From assembly GCA_934589325.1 (NCBI GenBank), contig CAKTNU010000101.1:1-6825 (forward strand): a stretch of DNA of 6,825 nt. Direction: 5' to 3'. The DNA comes from an uncultured Oscillospiraceae bacterium. Its GTDB lineage: Bacteria > Bacillota_A > Clostridia > Oscillospirales > Oscillospiraceae. Positions 1-6,276 of this stretch are shown here, piece after piece. The notes beneath the pieces are model-generated. The model did not search any database and was not told where the DNA came from. It saw nothing but the letters and a program-made list of their open reading frames with translations. A program made the position numbers and the translations under genes. Numbering within the stretch: the first letter of the stretch is position 1; the number at the start of each line of letters is the position of its first letter.

Positions 1-231
1 GGGCCGATGACGGCGACCTTCATGCTGCAATTTGTCATGGGCGCAAGCATCGCCCTCGGCGGCAGCGTCCTGCGTGACGCGTTCGGCGTGGTCGCAATGG
101 TCGCAATGCTTCCGCTGCTGTCGATTCAGGTGGTCGGCTTCATATTTGAGCGCCGCGCCAAGGTCGTCAAGGCCGCCGAGGTCTACGGTGACTACGATAT
201 TATTGAGCTGTGGGAGGATGCCGGAGCATGA
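1..231 (+). CDS. DUF1538 family membrane protein, C-terminal fragment
   Basis: The reading frame is open from the first base of the window and ends in TGA at 229-231, so only the last 76 residues are present and the true start lies upstream. The fragment starts Gly-Pro-Met-Thr-Ala-Thr-Phe and has two hydrophobic stretches, about residues 5-35 and 35-60. The second (VVAMVAMLPLLSIQVVGFIF) reads as a final membrane helix, followed by a charged tail ending in WEDAGA. This resembles the C-terminal end of DUF1538 transmembrane proteins, which are often encoded next to P-II-like genes. The stop overlaps the start of the P-II-like gene (ATGA, 228-231), so the two are almost certainly cotranslated and may interact. 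The transported substrate, if any, is unknown. The family call rests on a short piece plus the diagnostic neighbour. Confidence 0.72.
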   Translation, partial: GPMTATFMLQFVMGASIALGGSVLRDAFGVVAMVAMLPLLSIQVVGFIFERRAKVVKAAEVYGDYDIIELWEDAGA

Positions 232-899
232 ACTATGTAATATCGATAATCAAACCCGAAGCGCTTGATACGCTGTCCGGGATATGCAGCCAGCTTGGCC
301 TGCCGCTGACTGTCGCTCTGCACGGTCGAGGCACGGCAATCCCCAGCATGCTTGACCTGCTCGGCATGGGATCGAACGAAAAGCGAGTCGTCCTTACGGC
401 GGCAAGCGAGGAAAAGACCGCACAGCTTATCGCCGCCCAGCGGCGGTACCTGCATCTCGGCGTACCGGGGCACGGCTTCGTCATCGCCGTACCTATAAAA
501 AGTGTTGGAGGAGGAAAGGCCGTGGCATATCTGAACGGAGACGGCAAAAACGCCAAATATACCCCCGCAGTAAATTACGCCTATGAGCTCATCGTTGCAA
601 TATCCAACGAGGGCAGCACCGACCTTGTCATGAACGCAGCCCGCGCAGCCGGCGCACGCGGGGGCACGGTGCTCCACGGCAAGGGCACAGGCGCAAAGGA
701 CGCGCCGAAGTTTTACAACATCTCTATCGCCGACGAGAAGGAAGTGATCCTCATCGTTTCCTCAGCGGAGCAGAAGGCCGGGATAATGCGCGCCATACTG
801 GAAAAGGCCGGCCCTGACAGCAAGGCCGGAACAATAGTTTTCTCTCTCCCCACAACGGAGGTCGCAGGCTTCGGCCTGCTCGATCAGGAAAACGTATAA
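228..899 (+). CDS. P-II-like nitrogen-regulatory-type protein with two tandem P-II-type halves
   Basis: A 223-residue protein, about twice the length of a single P-II (GlnB/GlnK) subunit. The N-terminal half (about 1-95) opens with MNYVISIIKPEALDTL, the usual first beta strand and helix of P-II proteins. The C-terminal half (about 118-216) repeats the plan. LHGRGTA (31-37) matches LHGKGTG (149-155), and each half ends in a beta segment of the type VIAVP or IVFSLP. Classical P-II proteins sense 2-oxoglutarate and ATP/ADP and bind membrane transporters or enzymes through a T-loop. Here the T-loop regions look short and I see no equivalent of the uridylylated tyrosine, so the effector may differ. 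ATG 228 is chosen because it overlaps the upstream stop and follows GGAGG (213-217) by 10 bases. A GTG at 210 is also in frame but less well placed. The partner is probably the adjacent DUF1538 membrane protein (inference). Confidence 0.82.
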   Translation: MNYVISIIKPEALDTLSGICSQLGLPLTVALHGRGTAIPSMLDLLGMGSNEKRVVLTAASEEKTAQLIAAQRRYLHLGVPGHGFVIAVPIKSVGGGKAVAYLNGDGKNAKYTPAVNYAYELIVAISNEGSTDLVMNAARAAGARGGTVLHGKGTGAKDAPKFYNISIADEKEVILIVSSAEQKAGIMRAILEKAGPDSKAGTIVFSLPTTEVAGFGLLDQENV

Positions 900-909
900 A
901 ACGTATAAA
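892..909 (+). repeat. 9-bp tandem direct repeat across a stop codon
   Basis: ACGTATAAA occurs twice back to back (892-900 and 901-909). The first copy contains the TAA stop (897-899) of the P-II-like gene. It is probably a small slippage duplication and has no visible function. Confidence 0.7.
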
Positions 910-917
910 ATATGCCA

Positions 918-953
918 AATCCCCTGAATTTCAAAGAAATTCAGGGGATTTTT
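918..953 (+). terminator. Intrinsic terminator between convergent operons
   Basis: A perfect 15-bp inverted repeat (918-932 with 936-950) with an AAA loop is followed on the plus strand by a run of five T (949-953). It ends the DUF1538/P-II operon. The ABC operon converges from the other side, ending at 961. The same hairpin can form in that transcript, but the T tract on the minus side is broken (ATTTGGCATATTTT), so termination that way is probably weaker. Confidence 0.88.
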
Positions 954-960
954 ACACAAA

Positions 961-1758
961 TTATTCTGACAGCAGCATTCTGTCGTTGTCAAGCGCTTTT
1001 CCTGTTCCGGCCTTGAAGCGCGCCACAAGGTCGTCCACCGTCATACCATCGCGCTCGGCACCGCTGACGTCCATGACTATTCGTCCGTCGGACATCATCA
1101 GCGTGCGGTTTCCAAGCTCAAGCGCCTGCGTCATGTTATGCGTTACCATGAGGCAGGTTATATGACTTTCAGCCACTATGCGCTGTGTCAGCTCCAGCAC
1201 TTTTTCGGCTGTGGCCGGATCCAGCGCCGCGGTGTGCTCATCAAGCAGCAGCAGCTGCGGCGGGACCATCGTCGCCATAAGCAGTGTGAGCGCCTGACGC
1301 TGCCCGCCTGACAGCAGTCCTACCGGCTGGCGCATACGATCCTCCAGCCCCATCTCCAGCAGTGAAAGCTGGGCGCGGAATTTTTCCTTATCCGCCTTGG
1401 AAATGCGGCTGAACGGGTTTCCGTGAGAAGCGCGGAGATAGGCCAGCGCAAGATTCTCTTCAATGGTCATGTGCGGCGCGGTTCCGCGAAGCGGATCCTG
1501 GAACAGACGCCCGATCACCCGGCTGCGCTGATGCTCCGGCATGAAGCTTATATCACGCCCGCCGAGGGATATGCTGCCGGAATCCACATAAAAACAGCCT
1601 GCAATGGCGTTGAACATCGTCGACTTTCCGGCTCCGTTCGAGCCGATGACCGTCGCAAAATCGCCCGGCTCAAGATGCAGCGAAAGCTCCGTCAGCGCAT
1701 GCTTTTCGTTGACGGTGCCGGGGTTAAAGGTCTTGGAGATGTTTTTTATATCAAGCAT
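961..1758 (-). CDS. trpZ: ABC transporter ATP-binding protein, TrpZ-type
   Basis: A 265-residue ATPase that would energise the importer encoded just upstream. All core ABC motifs are present: Walker A GSNGAGKST (39-47), Q-loop glutamine 87 (LFQDP), signature LSGGQ (149-153), Walker B LLLLDE (169-174) with catalytic Glu174, D-loop ALD (178-180) and switch histidine 207 (VTHNM). Length fits the family. ATG 1758 lies one base after the permease stop and is preceded by GGAGGAG, so the genes are tightly coupled. It is the last gene of a T-box-controlled operon and its stop is at 961-963. ATPase function is certain. The tryptophan assignment comes from the leader's UGG specifier and the binding-protein family, not from this protein itself. 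Confidence 0.9.
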   Translation of the reverse strand: MLDIKNISKTFNPGTVNEKHALTELSLHLEPGDFATVIGSNGAGKSTMFNAIAGCFYVDSGSISLGGRDISFMPEHQRSRVIGRLFQDPLRGTAPHMTIEENLALAYLRASHGNPFSRISKADKEKFRAQLSLLEMGLEDRMRQPVGLLSGGQRQALTLLMATMVPPQLLLLDEHTAALDPATAEKVLELTQRIVAESHITCLMVTHNMTQALELGNRTLMMSDGRIVMDVSGAERDGMTVDDLVARFKAGTGKALDNDRMLLSE

Positions 1759-1759
1759 A

Positions 1760-2668
1760 TCAATCTCCTCCCCTCCTGCCGGCAGCCATTCTGCGGTGCT
1801 GGAATGATGCCCACTTCTTTATGCTGGGTGCAGCTATCGCAAGCGCGACTATAACCGCTGTCAGCAGCTTCAGACATTCGACCGGAACGATTTTGGTATA
1901 GAACACTATCGCGTAAATAAATCTGTAGACAACGGAGCCGAGAATAACGGCGATGACGCCCTTTGTTACACTGCGGCGGCCCAGAAGAGTCTCACCGATT
2001 ATAAGGCAGGCAAGGCCGATAACGACGATGCCTGTACCGGAGTTGATGTCGACGGTCTTCTGATACTGACCGACTACCGCGCCGGAAAGCGCGGTAAGCG
2101 CGTTTGCAATGCAGAGGCCGACCGATATCGTGAAGTTCGGATTCAGCGACGAGGCACGGACCATGTCCTGATTATCACCGGTGGCACGGATCGAGAGGCC
2201 GAGCCGGGTGCAGAGGAAGAGGCGCAGAAGGACGGCGGCAAGTATCGTTATAAACGCGGCGAGCAGCAGTTCATACCAGTCTCCGCCGATGCCGGTATCA
2301 CGCAGTATTGTGAATACCGTCGTACCGCCCAGAAGACTGAAATTTGACTTCCAGCCCATTGTCATAAGGTTGATCGTATATAGTCCGGTGTTGGTGATTA
2401 TACCCGCAAGAATGGACGGAACTCCGAGTCTCGTCTGCAGGAACGCCGTGACAAAGCCTGCGCAGGCTCCCGCAAGCATTGCGGCCGGCAGTGCGAGGAA
2501 CGGATGTCCGGAGGCCGCAAGCGTCACGGACACGGCGGCTCCGAGGACAAAGCAGCCATCCGTTGTCATATCCGCGATGTCGAGGATGCGATAGCTCAGG
2601 AACAGAGCCATCGCGACCAGCGCATACATAAAGCCCAGCTCAAGCGCGGTCTGACTGATTATCAGCAT
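1760..2668 (-). CDS. trpY: ABC transporter permease, TrpY-type (BPD_transp_2-like)
   Basis: A hydrophobic protein of 302 residues with roughly eight to nine predicted membrane segments, acting as the membrane channel of the importer. The N-terminal region LSYRILDIADMTTDGCFVLG matches the pattern found near the start of branched-chain/TrpY-type permeases (D-x-T-x-D-G-x-F-x-L-G). The C-terminal tail after the last helix is short and basic (KKWASFQHRRMAAGRR). I choose ATG 2668 because AAGGAG (2678-2683 on the minus strand) lies 9 bases before it. An in-frame TTG at 2674 would leave only 3 bases and is unlikely. It sits between the binding-protein and ATPase genes and ends 1 base before the ATPase start. 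Substrate is inferred from the operon. Confidence 0.87.
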   Translation of the reverse strand: MLIISQTALELGFMYALVAMALFLSYRILDIADMTTDGCFVLGAAVSVTLAASGHPFLALPAAMLAGACAGFVTAFLQTRLGVPSILAGIITNTGLYTINLMTMGWKSNFSLLGGTTVFTILRDTGIGGDWYELLLAAFITILAAVLLRLFLCTRLGLSIRATGDNQDMVRASSLNPNFTISVGLCIANALTALSGAVVGQYQKTVDINSGTGIVVIGLACLIIGETLLGRRSVTKGVIAVILGSVVYRFIYAIVFYTKIVPVECLKLLTAVIVALAIAAPSIKKWASFQHRRMAAGRRGGD

Positions 2669-2694
2669 GGGCAAAAGCTCCTTTCAGGCCGATT

Positions 2695-2714
2695 CCCCCG
2701 GCCTTTGCCGGGGG
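2695..2714 (-). other. GC-rich intercistronic hairpin between binding protein and permease
   Basis: A perfect 8-bp stem (2695-2702 with 2707-2714) and a 4-base loop lie in the 72-base gap between the lipoprotein gene and the permease gene. No T run follows on the minus strand, so it is not a classic terminator. Such hairpins often protect the upstream binding-protein mRNA, giving more binding protein than permease. That role is inference. Confidence 0.6.
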
Positions 2715-2740
2715 GCGGTTTTACTATTATGATCTTTATA

Positions 2741-3757
2741 TCAGTCCTTGCTGGTCGTGACTTCGACGAGCTCACCCATGCTTTCAAAGACGGAGACGTC
2801 GGCTCCGAGTGCCGCGGCGGTCTCGCTGTTGACGGTGATGATGCCGCCGTCCATGAGGTAGAAGTCATCAAGCTCCTCGCCCGCAAAGGCTCTGACGGCA
2901 AGCTCCGCAGTCTTGCGGCCAAGCTCGGTGTAATTTACACCGCAGGTTGCAAAGGCTCCGTTGCGGACAAAGGAGTCAGCGCCGGTGTAGTGCGGAATAC
3001 CTGCTTTTGCGAGATCCTCGTATATTGCAAGCTCCGCTGCCATGATGACGTTGTCTGTCGGAGTAAACACAGCATCGACACCGGCCGCTATCAGCGCGGA
3101 TGCGGCGGCAACGACCTCGTCGTTGGTGTTCGCGGTCTGCTCGACGTATTCAATATTTTTTGCTTCAAGGTACGCCTTGGCATCGGCTATAGGCGTTGCC
3201 GAGTTCGGCTCAGAAAGTGAGTACAGAAGTCCGACTTTCTTTACATCGGGGTTCTGCGCAAGCATCATATCCAGTATGAACGCGGTGTTCAGCGCGTCGC
3301 TCGTACCGGTGACATAGTCGATACCGGTAAGGTTTGCGGCTGCGGGATCGGATATTGCGGCATAGACGACCTTGACGCCGGTACCCTCGGCAGACAGCGC
3401 CGCGACCTGCGCGGCCGTTGTCGCTATGGGAATGATAACGTCGACCTTATCTGCTATTGCCTGATCGCAGAGCTGCTTGAGTATGGTCTGGTCATTCTGG
3501 CCGGAGCTTATTTCATACTCTATCTTCACTTCGCCGGACTCGTTCATTTCTTCAAAGCGGGCGGCGATCGCATTTGCAATCTCGTCAAGGGACGCATGGT
3601 CAAGCTGCTTGATTATTGCAACCTTTATCGTGCCGTCCTCTGACGGAGCTTCGGACGCGGCGGGCGCAGGGCTGCTGCCGCAGGCTGCAAGAGCCAGCAC
3701 CATGGCGCAGGCAAGAATAGCGGTAAGGATCCTTTTTACTGTTTTGTTGGTTTTCAT
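2741..3757 (-). CDS. trpX: Substrate-binding lipoprotein of ABC importer, TrpX-type (ABC_sub_bind family)
   Basis: A 338-residue extracytoplasmic binding protein. The N-terminus has a lipoprotein signal: basic MKTNKTVKR, a hydrophobic core, and lipobox LAAC with Cys26 as the lipidated residue, followed by a Ser/Ala/Pro-rich linker. The mature part begins TIKVAIIKQLDHASLDEI. It carries features typical of the PF04392 (ABC_sub_bind, TrpX) family: the TTAAQVAA segment, VVYAAISDPAAANLTG, VGLLYSLSEPNS, AVFTPTDNVIM and a late CGVNYTELGRKTAELA. The frame is open further upstream to 3922, but that extension is the riboswitch. ATG 3757 is supported by GGAGG at 3766-3770 with 8-base spacing and by the signal peptide. 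It is the first gene of the operon, directly downstream of a tryptophan-type T-box. It probably captures tryptophan or a related aromatic amino acid. Confidence 0.9.
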   Translation of the reverse strand: MKTNKTVKRILTAILACAMVLALAACGSSPAPAASEAPSEDGTIKVAIIKQLDHASLDEIANAIAARFEEMNESGEVKIEYEISSGQNDQTILKQLCDQAIADKVDVIIPIATTAAQVAALSAEGTGVKVVYAAISDPAAANLTGIDYVTGTSDALNTAFILDMMLAQNPDVKKVGLLYSLSEPNSATPIADAKAYLEAKNIEYVEQTANTNDEVVAAASALIAAGVDAVFTPTDNVIMAAELAIYEDLAKAGIPHYTGADSFVRNGAFATCGVNYTELGRKTAELAVRAFAGEELDDFYLMDGGIITVNSETAAALGADVSVFESMGELVEVTTSKD

Positions 3758-3826
3758 CGTGATTTCCTCCGATATAATATTTTGGCTGGCAGATGATCCA
3801 CCGGCTGCGCCGTGGCCGGAATGGAC

Positions 3827-3865
3827 AAAAGAAAAAAGCCTCTGCCCCACACATGGGACAAAAGC
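3827..3865 (-). terminator. T-box-controlled attenuator terminator
   Basis: On the minus strand GCTTTTGTCCCA (3865-3854) pairs with TGGGGCAGAGGC (3849-3838) over 12 positions, including three G-U pairs, with a TGTG loop. TTTTTTCTTTT (3837-3827) follows. Its 5' arm shares CTTTTGTCCCA with the 3' side of the antiterminator, so the two folds exclude each other. Confidence 0.92.
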
Positions 3866-4112
3866 CGTTAACTTCTGCGATACCACCCAAATTGACGTTT
3901 GCACGTCCGCTCGCTTACGCATACCATCATATGCGCCCCGATGGATAACGGGTGGGATACCCGTCGGTCTCTACTCGGCATAAGCCTTTCGATCCGCCCT
4001 CCGAAGTCCATTCGCCAGCCGTCCGCCGTCCCGATCACACCATCCGGGACTCTCTGTGGGTTTCCTGCACCGGTTACTTCTCTCCGTCATTGGTTTGAAG
4101 CTTTTTACTTGT
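3827..4112 (-). promoter_or_regulatory. T-box riboswitch leader, tryptophan specifier (UGG)
   Basis: Read on the minus strand, this leader has the T-box elements in order. The AGTA motif (4078-4075) opens stem I. An AGAGA bulge (4055-4051) and a distal stem GTCCCG/CGGGAC (4050-4045 with 4033-4028) hold an 11-base loop with GGTGTGA. The segment GAA-TGG-ACTTCGGAG places a UGG specifier at 4010-4008, in the usual GAA-codon-AC context. The stem III region has ACGGGT/ACCCGT. The T-box is TGGTATC (3885-3879). The antiterminator pairs TGGG (3889-3886) with CCCA (3857-3854) and GCAGAAG (3878-3872) with CTTTTGT (3864-3858), leaving the T-box as a 7-base bulge. In the known mechanism, uncharged tRNA pairs with the specifier and the bulge, stabilises the antiterminator and allows transcription. 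This leader should therefore switch on the importer when charged tRNA-Trp is scarce. The 5' end is estimated from the promoter. Confidence 0.94.
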
Positions 4113-4119
4113 TGTGCGT

Positions 4120-4147
4120 ATTATAGCACCGGGGCGAAAAAAGTCAA
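4120..4147 (-). promoter_or_regulatory. Promoter of the T-box/trpXYZ operon
   Basis: On the minus strand the -35 is TTGACT (4147-4142) and the -10 is TATAAT (4125-4120), with a 16-base spacer. Transcription would start near 4112, a few tens of bases before stem I of the T-box. The -35 overlaps the 3' arm of the preceding gene's terminator. Confidence 0.82.
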
Positions 4148-4176
4148 GACCCGGAAGTGAAAAAATCCGGGTCTTG
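4137..4176 (-). terminator. Intrinsic terminator of the zinc-ribbon membrane protein gene
   Basis: An 11-bp stem (4176-4166 with 4155-4145) with a 10-base loop is followed on the minus strand by AC and then TTTTTT (4142-4137). It lies 45 bases after the stop of the gene ending at 4222. It separates that gene from the T-box operon on the same strand. Confidence 0.87.
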
Positions 4177-4221
4177 TTCGCCGATTTAATTGGTTAAATT
4201 GCACATCCGGCGATTCCGGGA

Positions 4222-4824
4222 TCAGCCGCGGTCGCCGCAGTTCGGGCAATGTCCGTCCTTATCGAGCGCCGCGCCGCACTTGGAGCAAAATCTCGCCGTC
4301 TGATAATCGTCGGCGCCGACGTTATCCTTTTTTCTGCCGAAGATATCCCCGGCACTGGGCGCAAAGCTCATGGACTCCGCGGATGGCCCGTCCGCTCCGT
4401 CCTTGCCGCTGAGCTTCGCGTTGATGGCAATAACATTCTTGACAAGCAGAATGAGCATCATCATAAGCTCATAGAAAAGTCTGACGGCTATGGGGCCCAA
4501 TATCATCAGCAGAATGCCGTATCCGCCCATCCACTTGGTCTCATACCATGTATCAACGGTCACGAACAGCAGGAAGAAGCCGCTGAGAATAACAAAGCAC
4601 GTCACAAAAATATACAGTGCCTGAAGTATTTTCTCAATGATCAGATATTTGAAATTGACGATATCATGCAGCGCCCGCATGAAGCCGTTCATACCCTTCA
4701 CGCCCTTTTCAGGCACGATGTATATGAACGCCAGCACAGTGCAGAGAACTGCAAGGACAAGCGCTACAACTGAAAAAGAGCCGAGATTTCCGATTGTACC
4801 TGACATGTCTATCGCTCCATACAT
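4222..4824 (-). CDS. Small membrane protein with C-terminal zinc ribbon (DUF4282-like)
   Basis: A 200-residue protein. The first hydrophobic segment is about residues 17-36. A short amphipathic stretch follows, then two or three further membrane segments at about 63-90 and 100-130, the last ending RLFYELMMMLILLVKN. The pattern around RLFYEL-MMLILLVKNVIAIN recalls DUF4282 proteins, but I hold that loosely. After a charged, Ser/Ala-rich linker the C-terminus is a compact zinc ribbon with Cys180, Cys183, Cys193 and Cys196 (CSKC and CPNC). Such ribbons are common tails on clostridial membrane proteins of unknown role. ATG 4824 follows GGGAGG with suitable spacing. It has its own promoter and terminator, so it is probably a single-gene unit unrelated to its neighbours. 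No function can be assigned. Confidence 0.72.
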   Translation of the reverse strand: MYGAIDMSGTIGNLGSFSVVALVLAVLCTVLAFIYIVPEKGVKGMNGFMRALHDIVNFKYLIIEKILQALYIFVTCFVILSGFFLLFVTVDTWYETKWMGGYGILLMILGPIAVRLFYELMMMLILLVKNVIAINAKLSGKDGADGPSAESMSFAPSAGDIFGRKKDNVGADDYQTARFCSKCGAALDKDGHCPNCGDRG

Positions 4825-4877
4825 TTTCTTTTTCCTCCCGATTTTTATATATTCCCGTCTTTTCCGGGTCTGATCCG

Positions 4878-4906
4878 ATTTTAACCCGCGCCGACAGCAT
4901 TGTCAA
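4878..4906 (-). promoter_or_regulatory. Promoter of the zinc-ribbon membrane protein gene
   Basis: On the minus strand TTGACA (4906-4901) and TAAAAT (4883-4878) are separated by exactly 17 bases. This is a near-consensus sigma-A promoter, 54 bases before the start codon and immediately after the stop of the AraC-type gene. No convincing terminator separates the two genes, so some read-through is possible. Confidence 0.82.
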
Positions 4907-4910
4907 GGAT

Positions 4911-5765
4911 TCACCTTCTGTATTCCATCGGCAGCTGCCCAAAACATTCCTTGAATGCAGCACTGAACTTGCTCTGGCTCTCGTAGCCGACTCTGTTTGC
5001 TATCTCCGCAACGCTCATATCCGTCTCACGCAGCAGTTCTGCCGCCCGCTCCATGCGGTGCTCCTTCATGTGCGCGGCTATAGACGTACCGTAGACGGAC
5101 TTAAACAGCGTCTTGAGAGTGGTAGGATTCATATGGTACTGCCGCGACAATTCTTCTATTGTGCAACGCGTGTCCATATGCGCGGCAAGCTGGTCGTGTA
5201 CGGCACGTATGACCCGCACCTGCTCAGCCTGATACCCATTCAGCGGGTTCTGGTTTCCCGGCTCCAGCCGTACAAGATACAGAAGCAGCTCAAGCGCTTT
5301 GACCCTCTGATATGCCAGCTGAAGCGGGGCACTCTGGCCGAAGAAGCCGGAAAATATGCTCTCCGTCTGTTCGTTCCCGGCCTGCGCCACAAAGCTGCCC
5401 CTGCCGCAGAATTTTTCACGCAGTGTTTTTTCGATATAGTCGGAGCCTGCCAGCGCGTCAGGCGGACGCTTTGCCATCTCGTCAAGGTCTATGACAATGC
5501 TCAGGCCGGAATATTCGCCTTTCCCGTCCTCCGGCTCTGCGCTGTGCTTTGCGGCAGCAGAGTGCAGGCAGAAGTCCCCCGGGCCGAGATATACGCTCTC
5601 CCCGTCTGAATATTTCAGCCCGGTCCTTCCCTCTCGGCAATAGTGCAATACTATGACGCTCCCGGAGCCGGAGCGTCCGTGCAGCTCGTCCTCATGTCCG
5701 GAGCCGCCCAGATATATCCCGGGCAGCAGCTCGGTCAGTGCAGTCCGACCGTTTATATCACTCAT
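4911..5765 (-). CDS. AraC-family transcriptional regulator
   Basis: A 284-residue DNA-binding protein. The C-terminal 100 residues hold the two AraC helix-turn-helix units: the first around TIEELSRQYHMNPTTLKTLFKS, the second around MSVAEIANRVGYESQSKFSAAFKECFG, ending in the usual P-x-x-Y-R-R. The N-terminal part (about 1-165) includes VLHYCREGRTG and YLGPGDFCLHS, a cupin-like ligand-sensing pattern seen in AraC proteins. The effector is unknown. The start ATG lies inside the 3' end of the ArsR gene (8-base overlap, 5758-5765) and GAGGAGG sits 6 bases before it, so translation is coupled. Operon context suggests a link to metal homeostasis, but this is inference and AraC proteins of this shape serve many roles. 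Confidence 0.9.
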   Translation of the reverse strand: MSDINGRTALTELLPGIYLGGSGHEDELHGRSGSGSVIVLHYCREGRTGLKYSDGESVYLGPGDFCLHSAAAKHSAEPEDGKGEYSGLSIVIDLDEMAKRPPDALAGSDYIEKTLREKFCGRGSFVAQAGNEQTESIFSGFFGQSAPLQLAYQRVKALELLLYLVRLEPGNQNPLNGYQAEQVRVIRAVHDQLAAHMDTRCTIEELSRQYHMNPTTLKTLFKSVYGTSIAAHMKEHRMERAAELLRETDMSVAEIANRVGYESQSKFSAAFKECFGQLPMEYRR

Positions 5766-6156
5766 TTTCCGCCTCCTCGAACCACTCCGGACAGGCTATC
5801 TCCATCACGCGCTCTATCATGTGGTGCAGAAGCTGACTCTGTGCTGACTCGGCGGCATGATAATATACCTCTTTCCCCTCTCTGCGGCTGACTATCAGCC
5901 CGCTGTCCCGCAGTGTACGCAGATGGTGCGACACTGCGGGGCTGGACATATCAAGCAGAGACGCTATATTCAGCACGCACTCCTCACAGTGGCACAGCAG
6001 CCAGAATATGCGTACCCGCGTCGGGTCGCCAAGCTGCCGGAACACATCGGCAAGCGTCTGGAAGCTGTCTGTCTTGCCCAGAAGCTCCCGTATCGCGGCG
6101 GTATTCATATGCTCTTCTCCGTGGTCATGCGGAAGAGCTGCATTTGTGTCAGGCAT
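5758..6156 (-). CDS. ArsR/SmtB-family metal-responsive repressor
   Basis: A 132-residue winged-helix repressor. The core LADVFRQLGDPTRVRIFWLL is the typical ArsR/SmtB opening. The recognition helix is SSPAVSHHLRTLRDSGLI (71-88) and the wing is RREGKEVYY. Potential metal ligands cluster in C-H-C-E-E-C (Cys55, Cys57, Cys60), where Cys60 aligns with the ELC cysteine of SmtB/CadC. More lie in the N-terminal HDHGEEH (10-16) and near the end (His111, His112, Cys122). The SmtB alpha-5 zinc site seems only partly kept. Family proteins leave DNA when they bind metals such as Cd, Zn or Pb. Divergent HMA and P-type ATPase genes fit that role. ATG 6156 follows AAGGGGTG. ATG 6108 is an alternative that would lose the His-rich tail. 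Confidence 0.9.
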   Translation of the reverse strand: MPDTNAALPHDHGEEHMNTAAIRELLGKTDSFQTLADVFRQLGDPTRVRIFWLLCHCEECVLNIASLLDMSSPAVSHHLRTLRDSGLIVSRREGKEVYYHAAESAQSQLLHHMIERVMEIACPEWFEEAENE

Positions 6157-6170
6157 AGTTACACCCCTTG

Positions 6171-6198
6171 CTTATATAATGCGGCTTTTTAAAATCAA
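6171..6198 (-). promoter_or_regulatory. Putative promoter of the arsR-araC operon
   Basis: On the minus strand TTGATT (6198-6193) and TATAAG (6176-6171) are 16 bases apart, just before the ArsR start codon. The match is moderate. The leader would be very short. I saw no clear copy of the palindrome found at 6318 and 6653 here, so autoregulation is not shown by the sequence. Confidence 0.5.
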
Positions 6199-6276
6199 GA
6201 GCTCCGGTGCCATCCCGCGTAAATCGCCCGTTTGGAAATCGTTTTAGCCCCTTCGGAAGTGACTGCGAACAGCCTC

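Noticed and set aside
192..677. A 161-codon minus-strand frame opposite the P-II-like gene.
   Set aside because: The plus-strand product is a recognisable P-II-type protein. The minus frame has no domain and no suitable ribosome binding site that I can see.
2504..3220. A 238-codon plus-strand frame opposite the permease and binding-protein genes.
   Set aside because: The opposite strand encodes well-supported ABC proteins, and this frame's translation shows no family features.
3758..3922. A 55-residue N-terminal extension of the binding-protein reading frame.
   Set aside because: It runs through the T-box bulge, antiterminator and terminator. The signal peptide and ribosome binding site fix the start at 3757.
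4794..5609. A long plus-strand open frame (271 codons) opposite the AraC gene.
   Set aside because: It is antisense to a clear AraC protein, has no recognisable domain, and crosses the promoter of the zinc-ribbon gene. It reads as a shadow frame.
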